A stretch of DNA of 49,020 bases from an uncultured Prevotella sp. (GCA_946402275.1 CAMIVY010000025.1:1-49020), one strand, 5' to 3'. Positions 7,621-15,836 are shown, numbered from the stretch's first letter. Notes: a model not told the origin generated them from the sequence alone. Numbers and translations are program-made.

Positions 7621-8328
7621 ATGAACTTTACAGAGGGCGAATATATCTATGTCAACAAGCCTTATCGGATGACCTCATTCGGTGCATTGGCTTTTGTCCG
7701 TACTCGCGTGTCACGCCGTGTGGGTGTGAAACGGGTGAAAATAGGACACGCCGGCACGTTGGACCCGCTGGCTACTGGCGTACTCATCCTCTGCACGGGG
7801 AAGAAAACCAAGGAGATAGAGCGTCTGCAACTACATACTAAGGAATATACGGCAACGCTCCAGCTAGGTGCCACCACACCAAGCTATGATATGGAGCACG
7901 AGGTTGATGCGACCTATCCTACTGCTCATATTACCCGCGAGCTTATCCTTCAGACCTTGGAACAGTTCAAGGGGGATATCCAACAGGTGCCACCCCAATA
8001 TTCCGCCTGTAAGATAGGAGGAGACCGTGCCTACGAACTCATGCGCAAGGGAAAGGACGTGGCGTTGACTTCCAAGACGGTGCATGTCGATGAGATAGAA
8101 CTGACGGACTTCGATGCCGAGAAGATGCTGATGAGCATCCGTGTCGTCTGTGGCAAGGGCACTTACATCCGTTCCTTGGCGCGCGACATTGGACATGCCT
8201 TGAACAGTGGGGCTTATCTCACCGCTCTTTGCCGTACCCGTGTGGGCGATGTCCGCATCAGCGATTGCCTCACCATCGACGCCTTCCCTGAATGGCTCGA
8301 CCAACAAGAAATCGAAACAACAAAATAA
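7621..8328 (+). CDS. truB: tRNA pseudouridine(55) synthase TruB
   Basis: 235 residues. Motif GHAGTLDPLATGVLIL contains the catalytic Asp (in GTLDPLATG), and the KPYRMTSFG start and KGTYIRSLARDIG segments are typical. TruB converts U55 in the T-loop of tRNAs to pseudouridine. It is shorter than the E. coli enzyme (about 314 residues) because it lacks the C-terminal PUA-like extension, which is common in Bacteroidetes. The ATG directly follows the uppP stop codon. Confidence 0.95.
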   Translation: MNFTEGEYIYVNKPYRMTSFGALAFVRTRVSRRVGVKRVKIGHAGTLDPLATGVLILCTGKKTKEIERLQLHTKEYTATLQLGATTPSYDMEHEVDATYPTAHITRELILQTLEQFKGDIQQVPPQYSACKIGGDRAYELMRKGKDVALTSKTVHVDEIELTDFDAEKMLMSIRVVCGKGTYIRSLARDIGHALNSGAYLTALCRTRVGDVRISDCLTIDAFPEWLDQQEIETTK

Positions 8329-8331
8329 AAA

Positions 8332-8359
8332 TGCAATATGCATTATTAACTATGCATTG
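8332..8359 (+). repeat. Degenerate heptamer array between truB and queA
   Basis: Four units in phase of seven: TGCAATA, TGCATTA, TTAACTA, TGCATTG. The array starts 3 nt after the truB stop and ends 5 nt before the queA ATG. It is more degenerate than the other arrays and was recognised by its phase and position. Confidence 0.5.
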
Positions 8360-8364
8360 AATCT

Positions 8365-9507
8365 ATGAAGCTGTCACAATTCAAATTCAGATTACCTGAG
8401 AATCTGGTGGCCTTGGAACCACCCCACCGTGTGTTCAACAACGAGGATGGCACGGTAGAGAAAGTTTATCATCGTGATGAATGCCGCCTGATGGTGCTCC
8501 ATCGAAAGAGCGAGAAGATTGAGATGTTCGAGAAAGATGCCGATGGCAACGATACCGACCGTTTCCTGACCTTCCGTAACATCATCGACTATTTCGATGA
8601 AGGCGATGTCATGATGCTCAACGATACCAAGGTATTTCCCGCCCGTCTCTATGGCACGAAGGAAAAGACCGATGCGAAGATCGAGGTGTTCCTGCTCCGT
8701 GAGTTGAACGAAGAGTTGCGCCTGTGGGATGTCCTGGTGGAGCCAGCCCGTAAGATACGTATTGGCAATAAGCTCTTCTTCGACGAGGATGGACCGATGG
8801 TTGCCGAGGTCATCGATAATACCACCAGCCGTGGACGTACGCTGCGTTTCCTTTACGACTGTCCTCACGACGAGTTCAAACGCGAGCTGTTTGCCCTGGG
8901 TTCTGCTCCGTTGCCCCGTTATATTGTCGATAAGCGTGAGGCTACACCTGACGATACGGAGAATTTCCAGACTATCTTTGCCAAGCACGAGGGTGCTGTT
9001 ACCGCTCCCTCTGCCGGCCTGCACTTCAGCCGTGAGTTAATGAAGCGCCTCGAAATCCGTGGCATCAACTTCGCTTTCCTCACCGTGCATTGTGGACTGG
9101 GCTGCTACGACCCTATTGAGGTGGAAGACCTTACCAAGCATAAGATGAGTTCCGAGCAGATGATTGTCAACAGCGAGGCTTGTGCTATTGCCAACGAGGG
9201 CAAGGCTGCTGGTCACCGTCTCTGTGCAGTAGGCATCAGCGGCTTGCGTGCCTGTGAGTCTGCCGTAGGTACCGATGGCATGCTGAAGGAGTACGACGGA
9301 TGGACCAATAAGTTCATTTTCCCACCCTATGAGTTTGGTTTTGCCAACTCGCTGATAGCCAATTTCTACCATTCCGAATCCACCATGTTGATGGCTACTG
9401 CTGCCTTTGGAGGATACGACTTGGTGATGAAGGCCTACGAGATGGCTGTGGATAACGGCTATCAGTTCGGTTGCTATGGTGACGCCATGCTTATCTTGGA
9501 CGACTAA
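8365..9507 (+). CDS. queA: S-adenosylmethionine:tRNA ribosyltransferase-isomerase QueA
   Basis: 380 residues, a little longer than the E. coli protein (356) because of an insertion after residue 20 ([20 protein letters not shown]). Family motifs: [33 protein letters not shown]-like [17 protein letters not shown], and the C-terminal [14 protein letters not shown]. QueA transfers and isomerises the ribosyl part of SAM onto 7-aminomethyl-7-deazaguanine at tRNA position 34, giving epoxyqueuosine. It lies in an operon-like run with truB and folK. Confidence 0.95.
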   Translation: MKLSQFKFRLPENLVALEPPHRVFNNEDGTVEKVYHRDECRLMVLHRKSEKIEMFEKDADGNDTDRFLTFRNIIDYFDEGDVMMLNDTKVFPARLYGTKEKTDAKIEVFLLRELNEELRLWDVLVEPARKIRIGNKLFFDEDGPMVAEVIDNTTSRGRTLRFLYDCPHDEFKRELFALGSAPLPRYIVDKREATPDDTENFQTIFAKHEGAVTAPSAGLHFSRELMKRLEIRGINFAFLTVHCGLGCYDPIEVEDLTKHKMSSEQMIVNSEACAIANEGKAAGHRLCAVGISGLRACESAVGTDGMLKEYDGWTNKFIFPPYEFGFANSLIANFYHSESTMLMATAAFGGYDLVMKAYEMAVDNGYQFGCYGDAMLILDD

Positions 9508-9515
9508 GTGAAGCC

Positions 9516-9965
9516 GTGAGGAATCGGGTGCAGCATCATGTATATCTCGGGCTGGGGTCTAACCTCGGAGACCGTAGGCATAACCTGACGGAGGCCATCC
9601 GTCTTATCGGTGAACGGGTAGGTGAGGTGGTGCGCCAGTCGTCCTTCATCGAGACAGAGCCGTGGGGCTTCCAGTCCGACCATGCATTCCTCAATGCCGC
9701 TGTGCTCTGCCTCACCGAAAAGACACCACGCGAGGTGTTGCAACTCACCCAGCAGATAGAGCGTGACTTAGGAAAGACTGAGGCGCATGCTACGAAGAGG
9801 GAAGAATCGTCTCTCACCTCTTACCATAATCGTCCTATCGACATTGACATCTTGCTCTATGACGACTGGACCGTCGATGAGCCCGATTTGCAGATACCTC
9901 ATCCTCTCATGTACGAGCGCGACTTCGTGATGATACCGTTAAGAGAAATTACTAACCAATATTAA
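9516..9965 (+). CDS. folK: 2-amino-4-hydroxy-6-hydroxymethyldihydropteridine pyrophosphokinase FolK
   Basis: 149 residues. The N-terminal VYLGLGSNLGDR, the EPWGFQSDHAFLNAAV segment and the signature RPIDIDILLYDD identify the HPPK family. The enzyme transfers pyrophosphate from ATP to 6-hydroxymethyl-7,8-dihydropterin, a step of folate synthesis. No ATG is available before the conserved core; the start is a GTG at 9516 (8 nt after the queA stop) or a GTG at 9528, so initiation at a non-ATG codon is required. Confidence 0.92.
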   Translation: MRNRVQHHVYLGLGSNLGDRRHNLTEAIRLIGERVGEVVRQSSFIETEPWGFQSDHAFLNAAVLCLTEKTPREVLQLTQQIERDLGKTEAHATKREESSLTSYHNRPIDIDILLYDDWTVDEPDLQIPHPLMYERDFVMIPLREITNQY

Positions 9966-9977
9966 CACAAACTGCGT

Positions 9978-11444
9978 ATGAAAAAACTAATCTGTTTACT
10001 GATGATTGCCGTGGGTATCACTGCCCATGCACAGAACCCCTACAAGAAGTTCACCCAGAACCTCCCGTTCAAGATGTCGGAGGTGAAGGCTCCCGTCATC
10101 CCTAACCGTCAGGTCAACCTACGCGACTTCGGTGCCGTAAACGATGGTGTCACCCTTAACACACAAGCCTTTGCCAAAGCTATTGATGCACTCTCGAAGC
10201 AGGGTGGTGGACGCCTCGTCGTTCCCCAGGGGGTGTGGTTCACCGGACCCATTGTCCTCAAGTCAAATATAGACCTCCATCTTGAGGTAGGTGCCGTTAT
10301 CCAGTTCTCTGGCGACGAAGCACTCTATCCCATCATCAAAACCTCTTTCGAAGGACTTGACACACGTCGCTGTCAGTCGCCGCTGAGTGCTAATGGTGCC
10401 CAGAACATAGCCATCACCGGCAATGGCGTTATTGATGGCAACGGACAGTACTGGCGTCCCGTTAAGAAGTCGAAGGTTACTGATGCCCAATGGAAGGAGA
10501 TTCTGAGCCGTCCTGGTGGTGTAGAGATGAAGAAGGGCTACTGGGTTCCCAACCAGGGCTACGTGCAGGGAGAGCAGGGGGCTAATATGAACGTGCCCAA
10601 TGCCCAGACGGAAGCAGAGTGGAATGCCATCAAGCGTTTCCTCCGCCCTGTCATGATCTCTCTCGTCAACTGTAAGAATGTGCTCCTCCAAGGTGTTATC
10701 TTCCAGAACTCACCCGCTTGGAACATTCACCCTCTGATGTGCGAGAACATCATCCTTGACAATGTACTGGCTCGTAATCCTGCCTACGCACAGAACGGCG
10801 ATGCCCTAGACCTGGAATCTTGTAAGAATGCTCTCATCGTTAATTCCAAGTTCGATGCCGGCGACGATGGCATCTGCATCAAGAGCGGTAAGGACAAGGA
10901 CGGACGCCGTCGCGGTCGTCCCTGCGAGAATGTCGTTGTCAATGGCTGTACCGTCTTTGCCGGTCATGGTGGCTTTGTGGTAGGCTCTGAGATGAGTGGT
11001 GGTGTTCGTAACATCCTTGTGGAGAACTGCCAGTTCCTTGGCACTGATGTCGGTCTCCGTTTCAAGTCCACTCGCGGTCGCGGCGGTATCGTGGAGAATA
11101 TCAATATCAACAACGTTTCTATGACGGATATCAAGACCGATGCCATCACCTTCAATATGTACTATGGTGGCAAGTCGGTTGCTGAGATGCTTGCCGATGG
11201 CGACAACCCCGACAATCAGACCAAGATGCCCGTCAATGAGGAAACCCCCATCTTCCGCAACATCAACATCAAGAATATTGTATGCAATGATGCCGGACGC
11301 GCTATGGAGTTCAACGGACTTCCCGAGATGCCTATCGATGGCATCACCCTCGAGAATGTCATGATTCAGGCAAAGAAGGATGCAGTCTTTACCAACTGCC
11401 AGAATATCAAGAAGAACAACGTTGTTGTCAAGGTTGTGAAATAA
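9978..11444 (+). CDS. Secreted glycoside hydrolase family 28 (polygalacturonase-like)
   Basis: 488 residues with a signal peptide (MKKLICLLMIAVGITAHAQ). The right-handed beta-helix of GH28 is announced by VNLRDFGAVNDGVTLNTQAF. The active-site motifs appear in order: NGDALDLESC (position of the usual NTD), DAGDDGICIKSG (catalytic GDD), FAGHGGFVVGSEM (GHG) and GLRFKSTRGRGG (RxK). GH28 enzymes hydrolyse alpha-1,4 galacturonan or rhamnogalacturonan links in pectin by inversion. It starts 12 nt after folK and has its own strong terminator, so it is probably read through from folK. No SusC/SusD pair is next to it, unlike most Bacteroidetes pectin loci, but a uronate operon lies at 42.3-46.3 kb. Confidence 0.93.
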   Translation: MKKLICLLMIAVGITAHAQNPYKKFTQNLPFKMSEVKAPVIPNRQVNLRDFGAVNDGVTLNTQAFAKAIDALSKQGGGRLVVPQGVWFTGPIVLKSNIDLHLEVGAVIQFSGDEALYPIIKTSFEGLDTRRCQSPLSANGAQNIAITGNGVIDGNGQYWRPVKKSKVTDAQWKEILSRPGGVEMKKGYWVPNQGYVQGEQGANMNVPNAQTEAEWNAIKRFLRPVMISLVNCKNVLLQGVIFQNSPAWNIHPLMCENIILDNVLARNPAYAQNGDALDLESCKNALIVNSKFDAGDDGICIKSGKDKDGRRRGRPCENVVVNGCTVFAGHGGFVVGSEMSGGVRNILVENCQFLGTDVGLRFKSTRGRGGIVENININNVSMTDIKTDAITFNMYYGGKSVAEMLADGDNPDNQTKMPVNEETPIFRNINIKNIVCNDAGRAMEFNGLPEMPIDGITLENVMIQAKKDAVFTNCQNIKKNNVVVKVVK

Positions 11445-11476
11445 TCACGGCGAAATACGTGTTGAAAGTAAATGAA

Positions 11477-11504
11477 AAAAGAGGGTGTGTATGCACCCTC
11501 TTTT
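11477..11504. terminator. Bidirectional terminator between the GH28 gene and rpsO
   Basis: AAAAGAGGGTG (11477-11487) pairs with CACCCTCTTTT (11494-11504) around a 6-nt loop. A-rich sequence on the left and T-rich on the right allow function in both directions, serving the convergent GH28 and rpsO genes. Confidence 0.85.
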
Positions 11505-11523
11505 AGTTTTGTCGTCGTATCGA

Positions 11524-11793
11524 TTACTTACGCAGGCCGAGAGCCTTGATGAGTTCACGATAACGATTGATGTCCTTGTTGTAGAGATACTTCAGGAGTT
11601 TACGACGGCGACCTACCAGCTTGGTCAGCGAACGAGCGGTACCGAAGTCCTTGTGGTTCTTCTTCAGGTGCTCGGTGAGGTGCTGAATGCGATAGGTGAA
11701 CAGGGCTACCTGACTCTCAACAGAGCCGGTGTCTTTGGCGTCCTTGCCGAACTGGCCGAAAATCTCAGCCTTCTTTGCTTGATCTAAGTACAT
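11524..11793 (-). CDS. rpsO: 30S ribosomal protein S15
   Basis: 89 residues, beginning MYLDQAKKAEIFGQFGKDAK. The longer reading frame to 11823 is rejected because S15 proteins are 88-90 residues and the alignment begins here. Characteristic segments are DTGSVESQVALFTYRI, LTEHLKKNHKDF and the GRRRKLLKYL basic stretch. S15 is a primary 16S rRNA binding protein in the central domain. It is transcribed alone, divergently from typA, and ends at the terminator 11477-11504. Confidence 0.95.
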   Translation of the reverse strand: MYLDQAKKAEIFGQFGKDAKDTGSVESQVALFTYRIQHLTEHLKKNHKDFGTARSLTKLVGRRRKLLKYLYNKDINRYRELIKALGLRK

Positions 11794-11912
11794 AATTTGA
11801 TGATTTAAATTGTTAATATTCACATCTTTCGGATGCCTACCACCATCATCACCCAGTGGGGTACATCTTCAAATGCGGCTGCAAAGGTACAACTTTTTCT
11901 GTTATCGTGCAA
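11794..11912 (-). promoter_or_regulatory. rpsO promoter and leader with two small hairpins
   Basis: On the minus strand TTG (11912-11910), 20 nt, then TACCTTTG (11889-11882) form a good promoter. The leader of about 80 nt can form ACCC-CACT-GGGT and CATC-CGAAA-GATG stem-loops. S15 represses its own translation through leader structures in several bacterial groups, so this may be an autoregulatory site, but I cannot match it to a known S15 leader class. Confidence 0.5.
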
Positions 11913-11931
11913 GTTTTTCGCTGAAAAGTTG

Positions 11932-11961
11932 TAATTTTGCACCCGAAAATAGAATTTTCGG
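11932..11961 (+). promoter_or_regulatory. typA -7 element and hairpin at the transcript 5' end
   Basis: TAATTTTG (11932-11939) matches the -7 consensus; the -33 element is weak. Directly after it CCGAAAAT (11943-11950) pairs perfectly with ATTTTCGG (11954-11961), so the typA mRNA should begin with an 8-bp hairpin, which may protect the 5' end or act as an operator. Confidence 0.5.
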
Positions 11962-11995
11962 TTGAGAGTCACCCGAAATCATGTAATTTTTAGTT

Positions 11996-13804
11996 ATGCA
12001 GGATATAAGGAATATTGCGATTATCGCACATGTGGACCACGGCAAGACAACGCTCGTGGACAAGATGATGCTGGCAGGCAACCTGTTCCGTGAGGGCCAG
12101 AACCTGTCGAGCCAGGTGTTGGATGCTAACGACCTGGAGCGTGAACGAGGCATCACGATTCTTTCGAAGAATGTTAGTATCAATTGGAAAGGAACGAAAA
12201 TCAATATTATAGACACTCCGGGACACTCCGACTTCGGTGGTGAAGTGGAGCGTGTGCTGAACATGGCAGACGGTTGCCTGCTGCTAGTGGATGCTTTTGA
12301 GGGTCCGATGCCCCAGACACGCTTCGTATTGCAGAAGGCCCTCCAGATCGGACTGAAGCCCATCGTGGTGGTGAACAAGGTGGACAAACCTAACTGCCGC
12401 CCTGAGGAGGTTTACGAGATGGTTTTCGACCTGATGTTCTCGCTGAATGCTACTGAGGACCAGCTGGACTTCCCCGTAGTCTATGGCTCAGCGAAGAACG
12501 GATGGATGGGTGAGGACTATAACAAGCCTACAACGGACATTACCTATCTGTTGGATAAGATTATAGAAGTCATTCCTGCTCCCCGGCAGCTGGAGGGTAC
12601 TCCCCAGATGCTCATCACGTCACTCGACTACAGTTCCTATACTGGTCGTATCGCTGTGGGACGCGTACACCGCGGACAACTGAAAGATGGTCAGCAGGTA
12701 ACTATTGCGCACCGCGACGGCACGATGGAGAAAACTCGCATCAAGGAGCTGCATACTTTTGACGGTATGGGTCATGCTCGTATTGACCAAGTAGATTGTG
12801 GTGATATTTGCGCCGTGATAGGTCTGGAGAAGTTCGAGATTGGCGACACGATCTGTGATGTGGAGAATCCGGAACCGCTGCCTCCTATCGCCATCGACGA
12901 GCCGACGATGTCGATGTTGTTTACCATCAACGACTCGCCCTTCTTCGGTAAGGAGGGTAAGTTTGTGACCTCACGCCATATCAACGACCGTCTGGAGAAG
13001 GAACTGGAGAAGAACCTGGCCCTGCGTGTAGAGCCTTTCGAGGACAGTACCGACCGTTGGATAGTTAGTGGGCGTGGCGTGCTGCACCTCTCGGTGCTGA
13101 TTGAGACCATGCGTCGCGAGGGCTATGAGTTGCAGGTGGGGCAGCCACAGGTGATTTATAAGGAGATAGACGGTCAGAAGTGTGAGCCTATCGAGGAACT
13201 GACCATCAACGTCCCTGAGGAGTTTGCCTCGAAGATGATTGATATGGTGACACGCCGTAAGGGTGAGATGACGTCGATGGAAAGCCAGGGAGAGCGCACC
13301 AATATTGAGTTTGACATTCCCTCACGAGGCATCATCGGCCTGCGTACCAATGTGCTGACAGCCAGCCAAGGTGAGGCTATCATGGCTCACCGCTTCAAGG
13401 AATACCAGCCTTATAAGGGCGAGATAGAGCGCCGTGTGAATGGTTCGATGATAGCCTTAGAGACAGGTAACGCCTTTGCCTACGCCATCGACAAGTTGCA
13501 GGATCGCGGCAAGTTCTTCATTGATCCTGGTGAAGATGTGTATATGGGTCAGGTGGTTGGCGAACATGTTCACGACAACGACCTTGTGGTGAACGTCTGC
13601 AAGGCCAAGCAGTTGACCAACGTGCGTGCATCGGGTACGGACGACAAGGCCCGCATCATCCCGAAGGTAGTGATGTCGCTGGAGGAATGTTTGGAATACA
13701 TCAAGGAAGACGAACTGGTGGAGGTGACTCCCAAGTCGATGCGTATGCGTAAGATCATCCTTGACCACGACCAGCGAAAGAAAAATTCCATAAAGCGCGG
13801 ATGA
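11996..13804 (+). CDS. typA: Ribosome-associated translational GTPase TypA/BipA
   Basis: 602 residues, the usual length. GTPase motifs: AHVDHGKTTLVDKM (G1), RERGITI-type segment ERGITILSKNVS (G2), DTPGHSDFGGEV (G3) and NKVDKP (G4). Domain II and the EF-G-like domains follow, with the TypA-specific C-terminal part ending in a basic tail (HDQRKKNSIKRG). BipA binds the 70S ribosome and is needed for ribosome assembly and growth at low temperature or under stress. It is a monocistronic gene; its 3' end is 37 nt from the first ACTCACC repeat of the vapE unit. Confidence 0.96.
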   Translation: MQDIRNIAIIAHVDHGKTTLVDKMMLAGNLFREGQNLSSQVLDANDLERERGITILSKNVSINWKGTKINIIDTPGHSDFGGEVERVLNMADGCLLLVDAFEGPMPQTRFVLQKALQIGLKPIVVVNKVDKPNCRPEEVYEMVFDLMFSLNATEDQLDFPVVYGSAKNGWMGEDYNKPTTDITYLLDKIIEVIPAPRQLEGTPQMLITSLDYSSYTGRIAVGRVHRGQLKDGQQVTIAHRDGTMEKTRIKELHTFDGMGHARIDQVDCGDICAVIGLEKFEIGDTICDVENPEPLPPIAIDEPTMSMLFTINDSPFFGKEGKFVTSRHINDRLEKELEKNLALRVEPFEDSTDRWIVSGRGVLHLSVLIETMRREGYELQVGQPQVIYKEIDGQKCEPIEELTINVPEEFASKMIDMVTRRKGEMTSMESQGERTNIEFDIPSRGIIGLRTNVLTASQGEAIMAHRFKEYQPYKGEIERRVNGSMIALETGNAFAYAIDKLQDRGKFFIDPGEDVYMGQVVGEHVHDNDLVVNVCKAKQLTNVRASGTDDKARIIPKVVMSLEECLEYIKEDELVEVTPKSMRMRKIILDHDQRKKNSIKRG

Positions 13805-13841
13805 AGCGAAGCTTGAAATAAAAAGATTTTTTTCAAAACAG

Positions 13842-13948
13842 ACTCACCACACTCACCTAAGAGAGCTTAAGTGGTTGAGTACAAAGGATTTGGCGTGAAT
13901 GAGACACTCACCTGGGGACTCACCCAGTGACTCACCCACGCCATCACC
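13842..13948 (-). repeat. Left ACTCACC iteron array, ending 5 nt from the vapE stop
   Basis: ACTCACC at 13842-13848 and 13851-13857 (9-bp step), then a 48-nt spacer without copies, then 13906-13912, 13918-13924 and 13930-13936, and a partial TCACC at 13944-13948 (12-bp steps). It contains no other repeat I recognise. The same spacing appears in mirror image on the other side of the gene. Confidence 0.85.
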
Positions 13949-13952
13949 TTTT

Positions 13953-15164
13953 TTATGCCGTTTTCTTAGGCACTACCTTGTAGTAATCTACTCGCGCGTG
14001 ACTAATCGTTTCGTAGTCCAGCTCTTTCATGGCTGCTTTCAGGTGTACCTTGGCATTCTGATTGATTTTCAAAGAAGGGTATTCATTCCAGATGACGTTT
14101 AACATCTGAGTGCAAGTCATTGGTTTTACCTCTTCCGTGTCTTTCGGCTTGCGGAAGCAGGAATTGATGAGCTCAGCCATATCTTTTTGTTCAACATAGT
14201 TCTGGTTCAATTCCTGAATCCTTGCCACCTCTTCATTGTTAAACCAGTAGGGAGCCTTTAGCTCTCGCAACTCGTACAACACTTGGGCATACAGCTGGTC
14301 GTAGTTGATACAGCCCGCATTGTCGAGATACTGTCCTGTTGGAATCTGGATGCAGATGTATCGACGACTGCCTGTGGCATCTGTCAAGGGATGCGGATTG
14401 TTCGTTGTAGAGACAAACGAGGCATAACGGGCCCGATCCTCTTGTACACAGCCAAAGATAGGGCGTCCGTTCACCTTACTCTTCGACAAGGTCTGCTTCA
14501 GCGAAGCATGCTGAGAAGGACGAATGGCATCTAACTCATCCAGGTTCACCAATAAGTTGTTGGTCAGCGCCATATCTTTGTCAAACTTGTTGGAAAGGTT
14601 CAGATGGTCCAGATAGTACTGTCGCAGATGCTCAGGCAACAGGCGTCGCAGGAAAGTGGTCTTTCCGCAACCCTGCGCTCCTATCAGCGTAGGCACCACC
14701 TCATTGCCGTGAAGCGTGTCCATCTGGAGCCAGTGAGCCACTACGGAACGAATCCAGATAGCCAGGAACGAGAGCTGTTCTGTACTGATGCCGGGAATCC
14801 TGCCAAAGAGGTCTGCCACATAGTTGTGCCCGTCCCATTTGGGCAGTGAGTTCAGGTACTCGGCAATGGGGTCGAACTTAGGTACCTCGTCAGAATCCAC
14901 ATACATCTTGATGTCTGCCTGTGGATTACCCATTTCCTCGTCAGCATTCTCCTTGGCACGTAGGATGATGCTGTTCAGCGACTTTTTGGTCAATGGTACG
15001 AACTCGCTCATAGTCCCATCAGCCTGCTTCATAGCATACTCCACCTTTCCGTTCAGTACGTTCTGTCGGAACAGGTAATTTTCCAGAAGAAATTCCTCGA
15101 TGTTTAGCATTTTCTTTACGGAGGCATGCATAACCTCACCCTTTACAAGTAGTTCTTTACTCAT
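13953..15164 (-). CDS. VapE/VirE-type P-loop ATPase (DUF3874-like C-terminus)
   Basis: 403 residues. Walker A is GAQGCGKTTF (about residue 165) and the Walker B-like segment is NNLLVNLDELDAI. STTNNPHPLTDATGSRRYIC is typical of the virulence-associated E family, whose ATPase core resembles superfamily 3 helicases of viruses and plasmids. The C-terminal 60 residues (MTCTQMLNVIWNEY and onward) look like a DUF3874-type DNA-binding tail. No primase domain is fused, unlike many VirE-type proteins. The family is found in phages, satellites and islands and acts in DNA replication. Promoter at 15263-15294; the gene sits between two inverted ACTCACC arrays. The native substrate, and whether the protein acts on those arrays, is unknown. 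Confidence 0.85.
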   Translation of the reverse strand: MSKELLVKGEVMHASVKKMLNIEEFLLENYLFRQNVLNGKVEYAMKQADGTMSEFVPLTKKSLNSIILRAKENADEEMGNPQADIKMYVDSDEVPKFDPIAEYLNSLPKWDGHNYVADLFGRIPGISTEQLSFLAIWIRSVVAHWLQMDTLHGNEVVPTLIGAQGCGKTTFLRRLLPEHLRQYYLDHLNLSNKFDKDMALTNNLLVNLDELDAIRPSQHASLKQTLSKSKVNGRPIFGCVQEDRARYASFVSTTNNPHPLTDATGSRRYICIQIPTGQYLDNAGCINYDQLYAQVLYELRELKAPYWFNNEEVARIQELNQNYVEQKDMAELINSCFRKPKDTEEVKPMTCTQMLNVIWNEYPSLKINQNAKVHLKAAMKELDYETISHARVDYYKVVPKKTA

Positions 15165-15214
15165 AGCATGAATGGTTTTTATTAGTTATTGTAATGTTAT
15201 CCCTGACGTGTTTT

Positions 15215-15294
15215 TCATGAGTTTCAGTTTTAGCTCATGATGGTTAGTCAGTTTCGTAGGTGCAAAGGTACAAAAAAAATTAAACGCTTCCAAA
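15215..15294 (-). promoter_or_regulatory. vapE promoter and leader hairpin
   Basis: On the minus strand TTTGG (15294-15290), 19 nt and TACCTTTG (15270-15263) form a near-ideal promoter. The leader of about 95 nt contains TCATGAG (15215-15221) paired with CTCATGA (15234-15240), a 7-bp stem with a 12-nt loop. Confidence 0.7.
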
Positions 15295-15388
15295 TTTTCT
15301 ACCCAAAACTCGGCTTTTTTCTGCTCCATTTAACACACTGTTTTTACAATTAATTGAAATTATCTTACGATTTTACGAATGCGAAAAA

Positions 15389-15472
15389 ATCCCGTTTTTG
15401 CTACTATACTATGAAAAACTTTTTCCCTAGGCAGGGAATATTTTTTTTCTAGTGATGTAGCAAAAACGGGAT
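15389..15472. repeat. Perfect 16-bp inverted repeat with an inner hairpin, upstream of vapE
   Basis: ATCCCGTTTTTGCTAC (15389-15404) and GTAGCAAAAACGGGAT (15457-15472) are exact reverse complements. Between them TTCCCT (15423-15428) pairs with AGGGAA (15433-15438). A further partial copy, CGTTTTTGCT, follows near 15513. The surrounding 15265-15540 is AT-rich. Together with 15165-15264 this fills the 666-nt gap upstream of vapE and the next gene; no coding region is apparent. Confidence 0.85.
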
Positions 15473-15542
15473 GGTGAGCAAAGAAAATTCATGCAATCAA
15501 AAAACTTTACACGTTTTTGCTGTATTTTCTGATAAAGATATG

Positions 15543-15648
15543 GGTGAAAGTGTGGGTGAGTCAATGGGTGAGTCGCAGGGTGAGTGTCGGTTTCTCTTAA
15601 CTTCTTTGTTTTCAGCCTGTTAACCCCTATTGGGTGAGTGTGGTGAGT
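15543..15648 (+). repeat. Right GGTGAGT iteron array (mirror of 13842-13948)
   Basis: Partial GGTGA at 15543-15547, then GGTGAGT at 15555-15561, 15567-15573 and 15579-15585 (12-bp steps), a 47-nt spacer, and GGTGAGT at 15633-15639 and 15642-15648 (9-bp step). GGTGAGT is the reverse complement of ACTCACC, so this is the left array inverted. The repeat cores and steps agree with the left array while the spacer sequence is unrelated. Confidence 0.85.
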
Positions 15649-15689
15649 GGTTTTTGCAAATTCGCCTATAAAATAAACGGGCGAAAGCG

Positions 15690-15720
15690 TTGGTACTTTC
15701 ACCCTTTTTGTTTATCTTTG
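15690..15720 (+). promoter_or_regulatory. Promoter (TTGG - 19 nt - TATCTTTG) of the two-gene secreted-protein unit
   Basis: TTGG at 15690-15693 and TATCTTTG at 15713-15720 match the Bacteroidetes consensus exactly in spacing. The leader to the start codon is about 110 nt. Confidence 0.8.
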
Positions 15721-15836
15721 CAGGCAGAGAGAGTTTTTTTGACTGTTGTAATTGAACGGACAATGGTAGTCCCACGTTTCTACAGCATCTTTTGGACTAT
15801 AAATTTTATAAACTATAACTGACAAAACAAATGATT

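Larger units (their letters stand above)
13834..15657. mobile_element. Candidate single-gene unit: VapE-type ATPase between mirror-image iteron arrays
   Basis: The vapE-like gene is bounded by two arrays of ACTCACC that are inverted copies in architecture (13842-13948 and 15543-15648), with a short common outer sequence CAAAA just beyond each outermost repeat (13834-13838, and the inverted copy at 15652-15656). Between gene and right array lie an AT-rich stretch and a 16-bp inverted repeat. An ATPase related to replication helicases plus iterons plus AT-rich DNA is the layout of a small replication module. No transposase, integrase or target-site duplication was seen, so mobility is inference. 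Confidence 0.4.

Noticed and set aside
13842..15648. ACTCACC arrays as a CRISPR
   Set aside because: Repeat cores are 7 bp with 2-5-bp gaps, with no spacers of 30 bp and no cas genes.
13834..15657. vapE unit as an ordinary insertion sequence
   Set aside because: No transposase motif, no clear target-site duplication, and the ends are iteron arrays rather than simple terminal inverted repeats; kept only as a candidate unit.
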